A stretch of 64,000 nt of DNA from Atriophallophorus winterbourni. Lineage: Eukaryota > Platyhelminthes > Trematoda > Plagiorchiida > Microphallidae. Position numbers and translations under genes: made by a program. Below the pieces are notes generated by a model. It was not told the DNA's origin. It searched no databases and was given only the letters and a program-made list of their open reading frames with translations. This document shows, one piece after another, positions 44,985-57,100 of this stretch (the stretch's first letter is position 1; every line of letters starts with the position of its first letter). The stretch spans positions 1 to 64,000 of the forward strand of contig JACCGJ010008390.1 in NCBI GenBank assembly GCA_013407085.1, read 5' to 3'.

Positions 44985-45108
44985 CTGGACTGGCCACCCG
45001 ATCTTTTCTCTCAGCTTCTGTCAGGCTCTGCGAATAAGGAGCGGGACGGTAAACGGTGAGTAGGCATTCTTAAAACATGTCCCAACCATCGCAAGCGAGC
45101 AAGCAGTG
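44985..45108 (-). mobile_element. LINE RT fragment (type X)
   Basis: The complement of this stretch encodes the LARLRWLGHVL-like block and the SW-EKRSGGQ segment; matches 30965-31085 almost base for base. Confidence 0.8.
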
Positions 45109-45274
45109 TTCAGGTTTAAATGGCATTCTCTTGACCAATCCTGAGTTTTCTAAGCTAGACAGGGGAGATCAAGATAATTGATCACACCTCCTAATTGCTG
45201 TGTTCATCCCTAATTGTTTATTAATTGCACATGTCAGCGTCTGCTGACACACTGCTTACGTAATCATGTGCGTA

Positions 45275-45535
45275 TTAGGCGTGATGTTCGTTAATCCTTA
45301 TACGCTGCAAAACCGAACGCCAGATTGTTGAGATATCCGCCCCATCCACCTTGTTCACCGCATTCGCCCCAGCCTTTGTTATTTCAACAACCTCGGCGTG
45401 AAGTCTTTCCCTATAAGATTTCACACCCCGTCTTATCACTTTCACGTTATCAAGATTTACGCTGTGTCCAGTGTCTAGCACGTGTTCAGCTAGAGCAGAA
45501 TCCCGAATCAGTGATTGATATTCACTGAGAACCAA
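45275..45535 (-). mobile_element. Penelope-like element GIY-YIG endonuclease remnant
   Basis: Minus frame with SALAEHVLDTGHSVNLDNVK, VIRRGVKSYRERLHAEVVEI and NAVNKVDGADISTIW. These blocks match the C-terminal GIY-YIG region of Penelope-like retroelements (ALAEH-x3-TGH, R-x2-EA-x-EI, N-x3-G). The reverse transcriptase is absent. A hammerhead motif lies 300 bp downstream on the same strand. The fragment is near the 3' side of MAEA. Confidence 0.7.
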
Positions 45536-45836
45536 CTATATTCCGAATGCAAATAAAAATTACCCAAACCTAACCGACTACAAAAGACAATACATGAGCA
45601 ACAGTTTATCTTGAAAGAGAAAAAAGAAAGCTCGTGTATATGAACTCGAAGTTCTATTGAAAGGAACAACAAACCTGGAGACTGTTGAAAACCGTCGAAA
45701 GAATAGAGGTGAAAAGATGACGCGGTCTAGTTAACCCGAATGTAGGCGTTCACATGAAATTGCTTCCATTCAAATCCGGTAGCGAATTTCGAGATCAAAA
45801 GATAATAAATTTGGGGCCATTTTGAGATGCCGTGGG

Positions 45837-48800
45837 TCACATGATGTAAACACGTTGAACCTGGGAACTCTCGAAGCGTTCTCCGGATCGCGGACATGTG
45901 ATCATTCCATCGGGGCCGGTCAGCTCAAGGATTCCCTGGGGAGGTAAAATCATGTCACGTGATTTGGCTAAGCAAAGTGCCGCGCAGTCAGAGACTGCAC
46001 GTGGGCTAAGATACTGACAGGTTGCCCAGGCCTAGACGGATATGAGGGGGTATGGTATGGCATGAAAGCACAAGCCTAATCCAGGCAAAGTGCCGCACAG
46101 TCTGAGACTGCACGTGGGCTAATATACTGTCAGGTTGCCCAGGCCTAGACAGATATGAGAAAGCAAATAGAAATGGTAGTGAGACTCCGGCGTGTTTCAG
46201 CATGCAGCTCGTTACCGTTGGCCAATCAATTTTGCACGATGTTAGCCGCACAGCACAAAAATGCTGCGCGATTGCACATCCGTGCGCTAAGCTTAGAATC
46301 AATAGAAACAGATTGGCCCAAAGCGGTTATGATGACTCACGGAAGAGTGGTTATCCGAATTTTGAACAAAAAAGTAAAGCTGAAATAGGCCTGTATCCTA
46401 GAATCCTGGTAGTAAGACAGTGAACATGTTGAGGAAAAGAAAAGAGGGAATCTTGCCGAGGGGAAACCTGACAGTATTTCACTACGCACGCAGTCTATCT
46501 GATAGGGTTCCACTTCGCCCGAAGCCAGTATTTTGATTGTGTATATTATAAGCAGTCTACAGAATGGAAAATGATCGTATTCCGAAACATCTACTCTATG
46601 ATGAGTTGCAATTAGGAAGTCGACAATTGGGCAGACCGGTACAAAGACGTTTGCAAAAGAGATGAAAGCTCTTGGTATCGACCCGGCGAGTTGGGAAGAA
46701 CTTGCTCTTGACCGCTCACATTGGAGGTATTGCGTAAAGCGTCGTCTGCAAGCTGGGAAGGAGCAGATACAACTCTTGGCTGCTGAACGCAGATTACGCC
46801 GCCAGCGTGCAACTGATGGAATTCAACCGAGATCTGACTTTCGTTGCCAGCGCTGCGGGAGATATTTTTCCTCCCGAATCGGACTGTTTAGTGATTCCAA
46901 AAGCTGCAGAACATGAACATTCACGCGATTGTGACGTACATCCATCGTCGACATCGACCGAAGGAGGCCAACAACAACAACATTATAAGCATGGAAACCA
47001 GAAGGTCATCGCCCCCAAGTAATATTTGTAGCGTACATTTAGGCTTAGATTTTACCCAAAATGTTGTGCGTTCGCACTTTCAAAACACTTGGCTACAACG
47101 GAACATTGCGGTGTGTAACCTAAAAGTCTACCCGAAAATGTTTCGCGAAACAGTATATAAGAAATGACCGACAACGGCGATTTACACTTAACTGTGCAAA
47201 CAGCGCAGTACAAATGCATGAAGGAAAACCTCCAAGGGGAAGCGGACGTAGGTGAACACGACTCATTCGTTCAGCGGTCTAAAGCAAGCGCCACTTTGGG
47301 AAATCTTGCTCCTCATAAGGCAGTTTAACATGACACAATCAAGGGATGTGTTATAACTTTGTGAATAGTTATACGGTAAGTAAAACGAAAAAAATCGACC
47401 GACCTGCTGGCTGTAGACATAACCGTTCGGGAGAGACATTGGCGGGTTGTGTTCGTCCATGACCAGACCCGTCTGGAAGCACGTTAGCACTGAGTGGTCA
47501 TGCCGACCGAAGGGTAGATTGGCACCCATGCGGTTGATCATTGGATGACACGTTGCGCAATCTCGATGTTGCGTTTTCTCGTCGTAACATTGGCTGAACA
47601 CGCGAGCGTCAAGATTATAGGTGCAAATGAGACGCAACACATTATCAACTACAAGCGGGATATGGTATTATACAACCAGCACGGGAGTGAACGTGTTACG
47701 TCAGAAATCAAGTCGTCATCATAACCAGGAATATAATCACGACACCGATAGCAAATAACGAGTTTTCAACTTCATTACAAACACGACATGACGAAATCTA
47801 CGGAATCTGTAATCGATTAAACACATATACGTTGGATGAGGTGTTTACTCCGCAAATCCAACATGCATTCAATCAACTCAAGTGACAGAGACGCGTTAAA
47901 ATGCAGCCGAATAAATTTGATAATCGTAAGACGTAAGATATCAAACAGGAAACATCATCGGGGTGGCAGATGGGCGTTGCCTCAACACGCCCGAAGGACG
48001 ATATTGCTGTGGGAAACTTCGTTTGTTTAAAACAAGCAGCTCTCGAGACGTCACCAAGTGTTAGGACACAAGCGTGAAACCCTACGGACTTTGGCATTTG
48101 TTCTGGTGTATTGCATTGCATCAGATCACAAGCCAAGGGGTCCAGGCAAACTGCCACAAAGGAATATACTACACGAGGGGTCAACATATTGTTAGCTTCA
48201 CCAGACCTTGACAGATATAACGAATAATTGTAGTAGGACTCCAGCCTGATTTAACCAACATTTCCTAATGCGCGTAGTTCAATCAATTGTTCGGCAGGGC
48301 ATACAACTTTTTCACTTGGATTCAATCAAAATATCACTATGTTTATTTGGGCTGACGAACTAAATCTGTTTAAAAGTAAAACACGCACGGTTTTGGGTTA
48401 TTTGACGTGAAAGAAAAGAAAACGAATGTAAATTTCAAGTTTGGACTACGAGCTGGACATCGTTATCGAAGGGCGATCAAAAACGAGGGCGCATTTTACC
48501 ATTTCAAGTTCTACAAGTATATGGGACTCTGCGGAATCTGCCGGGAGACAACAAATAGTATTGTAGAAGACAAACGCCTCTTTATCATAAAACAAGCGAT
48601 CGACACCGCGGATACTGCGGAGAATATCAAGTGAAAGGAAAGAATGGGAGCAAAAGTATGCCGTGTGTGTATGAAATCTGGAAACAGAAAAGGCCGAGTA
48701 AAGTGACATACGATAGTTGAACCGAGATGTCAGAAGGTCGTAGCAGATCACCAGAGATGCGATTAATCTAAAATAATGTGTGCCAAGCAGCGATCCAGCA

Positions 48801-51800
48801 TGCTCTACTTAATGGATGTGAGACGTGGCCATTCATCAGCACAGATAGCATTACACCGGTAGCACGTACCGAATGCTTAACTGTCACACAACCATGAAAA
48901 AGTAAAATCCTAAAAGATGGGGAAAGGTGGGACTTAAATAGCTAAGGGTTCTATTGAAGAGTAAGCACAAACAAACTGGGAAGGGGTGCCTACACCTCGA
49001 ATGGAACATGCATTCAAACAAGTTTCGTGAACGAGTAGAGCGACATCAGCATGGCAGCTTCCTTGCGGGCTTCACTATCATGCATCATAACAAGCTTTTT
49101 TCGTCACTCCGCTTGACGACATACACGGATGCACAATCGTGCAGCATTTCTGTGCTGTGTGGCTAACATCGTGCTAAATTGATTGGCCGGAGGTAGTGAG
49201 CTGCATGCTGAAATACGCTGGAGTCTCACTAGCATTTCTATTCCCCCCTCATATTTGTTTAGGCTTGGGCAACCTGACAGTATTTTAGCCTACGCGGGGT
49301 ACTTTGCCTGGATCAGGCTTTCATACCATCCCAGAAGATGCTTAGTTCAAGACAGCCATTGAACACTGTTTCGTGATATATCCTGAAGCGTAACTAGCCA
49401 TTGTGATATCTGATCCCAATGCATAGACAGGAGAACAATTAGGGTTCTCGACCAAAGCCTGACCCACAAGGCAGCGGGTTAGGTTGAGACCGTGTTCGTC
49501 TGACCTCTATCCATTGACCTTCCTGGTATGAGTGACTCTGAAGGTGCTCGGAGAGCACCACCCAGCATAGCTCAATGGTTCATAGAGGTACACAAACCAT
49601 CGCACCACGTTAAGGTCCAGTGTCAGCGCGATGGCCATTGAGGTTACAAGATGTACGAACTCTAGAAGCATTCCACCATTGATGCCTTCGGTGAATCTTA
49701 GGTGTCCGGTATATTGACCGGGTATCTAAAGCTGCCGTTCGGACGATATTCAACGGAATACCCCGGGCTCCGTTCACATTCCACGGAGAAGACTATACTG
49801 GTTTGGTCACCTCCTCCATACGACAGACTCAGCGCTCACGAAACTTGTCCTCGACCCTAAACCCGTTCTTAAGTGGCGCTGGTGGCAACGGAGTTCAGTG
49901 AAGACCTGGCTGTGAATGAGGATTTTAATGCCCTGTGAAGACGGGTTAACGATCTCGCTCCCGATAAAACTGGCATGAGATGGCATGATTGGAGGCGTTA
50001 ATGAAGCTGGCTAATCCACTCGTAGAGCCAGCAGGTAAAGTAAGTATCGGCGAGGACGAAAATTTATTAACCAAACACGATACAAGTAGTGCACTCAAAC
50101 AACAGTTCATGCAAACACCTGTGCCAAGAGTCAACGCTAAGAAGTGAGTGCTACTCACAGCATTATGACTAAGAATGTAAAACAACAAACAAATGTGGTC
50201 CATTAGCGATAGCCAGACAATTTCTTCTGTGCAACTCTAAGCTCCTTTACAAATACGAATCGCAATACCAATTGAGGTAGACCAACACAAAATCGACAAA
50301 CACATGAGCATGATTGAGAAAAAGACACGTGAAAAGGATACTGTGTTTTGATCGCCGAGATACCAGCATTGACAATCAACTGAAACGGTGAATGGGTCGG
50401 GTAGGAGTAGAAGTCCAAAAGAACTTCATGCGCACGTTTGACAATCCATTTTTCGGTAAGGTTGTTGCATTCCTAGAAGGAAGGAAGCGAAATAAACGGA
50501 TGGCAATATCTTTGGGTAAAACAGACTGTGATCAAGAGCAATTCGGATCAGGACAGAGAGGTGATATCAGGCTAGTGCAGGAGCACAACGGAGTAGTTAG
50601 AACAAGAGAGCGCTAGTGTGGATCACAGTCTCTGACAGTGCGGCACTTTGCCTAGATCAGGCTTGTGCTTTCATAAGCCAAAACAAGAATGAAAATGAAC
50701 AAGGATCAACCAACAGTGCGTTCATATGCTGATCTAAACTCGATGTTGACCACGGTTTTAGATTTACACTGTACAAGGAATCGTTTCTCGTCGCACTCAC
50801 AAACATAAACAACCAATCTGAAAACAGAAGAATCGAGTCAGGCAATGCAATGAACTCAACCGGGCAGCGATGACTAGAGGCAATTGACTCTAAACCAGAG
50901 TAAATTAAAGAGAGAGCTTGTGAGTGCATGTACACACGTAACCTGGATGCGTAATATGCTCTTTCACGGCTAGATGAGTTAGCTCGTGCTTGGATTTCTT
51001 TACAATGACATCCGAGCACCGATGATAATAGAAGGAACGGCATGACTCAGCAATGTCACATTTCACACAGGATATTTCGCGGGAAAAGTTGGTTTGAAGA
51101 GAAGTTTGATAAAATGAAGACAGGTAGAGAACGGGGGAGCGAAGTAAAATGATTCCATCGTAAACCCATTGAGCAAATCGAAAAAGGACATATGCATGTG
51201 TGTATGGATTAGTGAGGCTTGGTAAATCTCAGAACAATATTAATTGCAGTCACTAATCACCGGATGGTATGGTATGGTATGCACAAGCCTGATCCAGGCA
51301 AAGTGCCGCACAGTCAGAAACTGCACGTGGGCGATATTACTGTCAGGTTGCGCAGGCCTAGACAGATATGATAAAAGAAATAGAAATGGTAGTGAGATTG
51401 TAGCGTGTTTTAGCATACAGCTCACTACCCGTGGCCAATCAATTTAGCACGGTTAGCCGCACAGTACAGAAGTACTGTACGATTGCACATCCGTGCAAAA
51501 CTTTTCACCATAATTTACTACAAGAAGAAAGTACAATCAGGGGATAACGGAAAGAATAGCATATGCGAAAGCAAAAGGCAGGAGCCAGACAAGGTGCCGC
51601 ATAACCCGAGTGATTGCACGTGGGGTAAGTTACTGCCAGGCTGCGCAAACCTAGATGGACACATAAAAATCGGATCTTGAAAGGGAGACTGTGGGACAAT
51701 ATTACTTTACTTTTTACTTTTGTGCGACTATCTCCTCCTGGAGGATGAGTCGGCTTCAATGAAGATTCTTGGGAATTTGGGTACAAAGTGGCGTCCCCAG

Positions 51801-54076
51801 CACCACTCGGCGTTTGTTCTAGTCAGCTTCTCTAGCCTTTGCACAACCGAGTGCAAAAAAGGTGGTGTGTACCAACTAACCGTCTACGAGACTCTGCTAC
51901 GGATTTTTCCTCAGGGTTTTCTCCCGAAGACTTTCCCGCCATCGGGTATCCCGCAAGTCACTGGAGGTTTAAAATCAGGGTTTTCCTTCCCATAGATGAA
52001 ATGCCCTCCCAGGCTAACGAGCTCCATCTACCCGAAGCAAACTGGTTTTCAGGCGCCAGTCACTCGCCCTCACCCCTTCTGTTGGTAGAAGGAGTTCCGC
52101 CGGGCTCGGGGAGCCACTCGTGCAGGCCAGAAGCTGGACTTGGTTGTCAGAGGCTATTTAAGACTCGCGCCATATGGGAGCATTCTATAAACAGTGGGAC
52201 AATATTGTTGGCTGTTCACTGAGTAGGGAGTGTAATTTTGGTTGAGAAAATTGCAGCGCGGTCCTGAATTCTCGAAAAGCTCACCGCTTTGGCTTGCAAC
52301 TCCTCCGGAGTTCTCATGGCGAGCAGAATCATTGCTTGACCCAGCTTGGTGGCGCGGTATTCGTCCGGTTGTCGAATCGAGCTCATATGTTTCCGAGCAT
52401 GTCTGAAACAAAACGTGTGGCGGATGGCAAGAGTGAAATCACAAGCCAGGATCAGGCAAAGTGCCGCACAGTCAAATACTGTGCGTGGGCAAGAAAAAAA
52501 CAGCTTTTCACAAAAAATCATCAATATTAAAAATTTTCACAGCGTGCTTGTTTTATTCAAGATTAAAGGTGAAAAAACAAATGGATGTACAAGACTCTAG
52601 GATAAATGTACGAAATTCTAATAAATCTAATCAGAGGAACGAAAATAAGTCCACGTATGAAATATGGTAAGAAAATGTGGCGAGGACGTGTGTTTGTGCC
52701 AAAATACAACAAGACGTAGGGAGACGAGTCGCACTTTCCACTTACGGTCCCATGAAGGCTCGAACGAGCGACTGGTTCGAAGCAAAAGCTTCTGAGATGA
52801 CTGCTGCGTTGGATGAGAAACGGTCATCATTCTTGAAGTTCAAAGGTATGTCAACAGATGAAAACTTACGACTTCTAAGAGAAATTGGATGGGATCAAGA
52901 GAGCGGTGGTTCAAGCAAACTTAAAACGGCTCCCATTAAGTTTGTATCTGGTAACCCGAATGTCGACAAAAATCAACAGAGATGGGTAGAGCTCTTCTGC
53001 TCTCTCTACTGTACGGACAGTACGGTTTTACCGCATGTACTTGAAAATGTCGAGCGGTTGCCATCTACGAAGCATCCGTCGTATCTCAAACATATCGTGG
53101 ATGGACAAAGTGATTAATGCTGAAGTGCTTTCAATAGCTGGTCTACAGAGTATGTTCACCCTACTACGACAGCGCCGAATGTGGTGGCTTGGCTATGTCT
53201 TCAGAATGGAAAACGGTCGAATTCCGAAAGATCTACTCTACGGTGAGTTGAAATCAGGAGGTCGAGCTTTCGTCAGACGGCACTTGCAGTACAAAGACGT
53301 GTGCAAAAAAGATATAAAAACTCTTGGCATTCACCCCGTGAGTTTGGAAGAACTTGCTCTTGACCGCTCACAGTGGAGGCAATGTGTAAAGCGTTGCCTA
53401 TAAGCTGGGGAAGAGCAGACAGCTCTCGGATGCTGAGCGCAGATCACGCCGCCGGCGTGCAACTGACGCCGAGCAACGGAGTATTGCCTATCGCTGCAGG
53501 AGAGATTGTTCTTTTCCCAAACTGTTTGGTCATTTGAAAAGCTGTGCAGCATTAAAAAATCATGCGACAGTGATGTACATCCATGGTCGAAATCGACCGA
53601 ATGAGGCCAACACATGAACGTATGGTACATTATATCGACATAACGGCGGAAAGTGTGATATTATTTACCGCGACCCTCTACGAAACCTGGCCGAAATGAT
53701 CACAATGTATCATTCAGCTTTGAGTACTTGACATGCGTTGCCTGCGAATACATGCTCGCTGCAACATGCAGCAGGCGACGAATGTTGTGTAAATTCTTGC
53801 CTGTATTCTATAAATGATCTCTTCTACTTACATTATGACATTGTGATGTGGGAGCTTATTAGAGGTCCAGACAACCCGTGGTTTAAACGGCTTGTCGCAT
53901 CCCTATCGTTAAAGAGCCAAAATACCCTTCAGACAAGTAGTTGGAAAGATTGTACAAAAATGGTTAAAAAACGAAAAATGTTGTCCGTGAATGTCCTCTA
54001 CTGCGTTCCCCAACGTTTTAAGACCCTTGTCGTAAGTTACTGCGTATAAAGCTTGGCTGCAGACATCTGCGTTAAC

Positions 54077-54113
<37 letters not shown>

Positions 54114-57100
54114 CAGCCCAGCCTAACGCGAGAAGGAATTGGGGAAAGAAAATGTGTGCTCAAGACCGACTGATACTAAGTTTGTCCGCATATATCGCCG
54201 TTTTATCGCGGTCCTTTAATTACTCGGTGAGAAACCCCACATGCTTGCGCTTACTGCTGCAGAGATTCTGTAGAATTCCAAATGCCACGGAATTATGTGT
54301 TATCGATTATACTGCAGCGGTAATGCAACGTGAGAGTAAGGCTGTCCTTGTTGGGCACCTGCTGTCTGGTTCAAAAACCGCTTTGAAAGATACTCAGCCA
54401 CGTTGATCGCAAAGTAGAAAAAGGCAAAAAGCCAAATTACCCGAATTTCGAGGATCCCGTAACACCAGAATAAGCGCTGCTTTTATCCAAACAGATCGAT
54501 AATTTCTAGAATGTTTTCATCAAATCAATAGAGGACTTAAAACGTTCTCCAAAGTTTAAGCCAATCAGTGAATCGGGCTGTTTTTATTGGTTAAGAGCAG
54601 CGTGCCATAGTACAAACCAATCAGCGATTTGGAACAATGTCCTCAGAAAAGGATTGCTACGCGAAAAACTTACTGAATTGCTTCCACGCGCTTGCCTTCT
54701 CGCACCAGCAAATAAAACTCGAAGACGCGCAGGTCAAATTCGAAGTGACTCTAGCGAATGAAAGTGAACACGTAAGATCAATGTCATTCCACAGGAAACG
54801 AGGTACAGGCAAGGTATGCGCATATGAAGTAGTGGAGATAGGTAGTGCGGACATGTTTACAACGGAAACAAAGAATATCAGTAACAGTATAGTGAAGAAT
54901 AATAGAGAAGCACACAGAGAACACGAAGCTTATCTATTAATTGGTACTTTGACTGGCTCCAGAATTGTGCTTCATGATAATGATGATGATCTATTAATTG
55001 AATGCATGTTTGATTCTAGGTGTAGGCAGCGCATCCTCGTTAGTCTGTATCGAATCTTTTACAGGTTCAGTAGTTCCTTAAATCTCACTCACTCCATTTT
55101 TGGTATGTCATGGATGGATGGCAATCAAGCACTCGACACCGGTTTAATGCTGTCCATGTATAAATATGAAAATAAGATGGTACATATAGGAAGATAGGAA
55201 TCTACACTTGGGTGTATATAGACGCACAAGATGACGGTGCTTACACCATGATTATAACGCGCTCGCGGCAGCTTTTGCGATACCATCGCAACAAATGTGC
55301 TTCGTACAATAGTAAACAAACACGACAGGAGAATCTCTGAAACAATATAAATCATAAATACGCAGCTGAGTTTTATTTTGGGGGTACGTACTAGCAAGGA
55401 TATCAGATCACGTGACGGTATATTCATTAAGCCAAGTACAGTCGTTTGTCAAGTCAAGTCAATAAGCGGACTAATGCGACATAAACAAAACCGTGATACA
55501 AAAGGCGCTGGATTGTCAATGAAAGCACATGTTCAAACCAAAGGAACTTGAACACGCTTATGACGATAAATAAATAGCACAGCATGGCTACATACGTGCA
55601 CAGATTGGGCGCGTGAATCATACGAAAGATTGTGGGAATGTCATGGAGCGTATGTGTGAATATCAACCAAAAGAGACCTGGTAAAAAACGGATAACAATT
55701 CAAAGCATCATTACTCTGTGAGTCACTTGACATACGGCTTGGTCTCAGATTTGCGCTGTCACGTTTGATCAAATTCTATGACATTTAAAAATGTCAAATG
55801 CGAATAAAGATGGTCAAGCACTTGCAAAGACAAAGCCTTGTTTGATTGTTTAACGTGAGGCTTAATGGATATCATAATAGATGATGGTATGAAAGCACAA
55901 GCCTGATCCAGGCAAAGTGCCGTACAGTCAGACAATGCACATGGGCTAAGATGCTGTCAGGTTGCCCAGGCCTAGAAAGATATGAGGGAGGGAATAATAG
56001 ATAGATGTATATCTATATATGAAATGATAAGTCTGGATCCGCACTGGCTGCGTGTAAGCAGAGATACTGTCAGGCTGCCCAGGCTCAGAAAAAAGGCACT
56101 GAGACTTCAGCGTTTTTCCGGATTTGGCAAATCACTCTAGCACGGTTTTACCTGCGCAGTATCGAAATACTGCACATCTGTGCATGAGTTCTAAAACAAA
56201 TACACAGTGACTGTAATGGGGTTCATCATACATAAAAATATCGATTCCAGACGTTTCGTTTTTTGGTCCGATTGTGTTAAAAATATCCATCCAATATCCA
56301 TCAAACACACTCGAGCAGTGCTGCTGTAGTACACGGGTAAAACCGTGTTAAACTGATTTGCCACCGGAAACACGCTAGGATTTCACATCAGTCTCGTATT
56401 TCTAATATCAGTCTAAAGCTAAACAACCATGTAGTTATATAAGCGTGCGGCACTGCGCTTGGGTTCAAGCTTGTTATTTCATACGTCACATACGGATACA
56501 CAAATCGCAGATAGAGCGAAATCGAACAACAACAACCAGTAATAATATTAATGGAAGACGGCAATAGCTACAACCGTGCATAATTCAACTACCGATTTCT
56601 TTTAACATATTTGCTTCAGGTTGCTTGGCACGTTGTCATGATGATGATGATGATGAAATGGTGTATGTGTAGCTTTTATTCGCCATTTAACCAGAGTTTC
56701 CATTCTGATCTAAGCTGTTGGTATACAATGAACGACTGGACACGTCTATCGATCGATCTATTGATCTATCTATTTGTCTGTGTGTCTATCCATCTATATC
56801 CAAATGAAAAGAGAGTACAAGAAGCCTTCTACGAACGCCAGGTTTAGATAAATTGCGATATGCATCAGTCACGGACCGATAAACTAAAAAACAAAATTAG
56901 CGTAAATCAGTGCTGAACCAAAATTGCCCACTAGGTGAACAAACACGAGTGAACGAATTGTACCTCATTCTTTTTAAGCTTGAAATTCGCTTCCTGGATC
57001 CAGTTGTGAGCAGGTCCAGTATCACCACGTGCTAGCGCATCCTCAATTGCAACGGCTTCTTCAAACAAATCGGTTAAACAGAGTTCACTCAAGTCGGGCC

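Noticed and set aside
50657..51043. 128-codon minus-strand frame
   Set aside because: Lies inside a MAEA intron and partly in a SINE end; no recognisable domain or splice support.
53909..54163. Frames containing poly-Ile or poly-Asn
   Set aside because: Created by the AAT microsatellite at 54073-54113.
54637..55197. 186-codon open frame on the + strand
   Set aside because: It covers MAEA exon 5 (54674-54750) in antisense, and its second half is made of dispersed repeats G and H. No family similarity; judged accidental.
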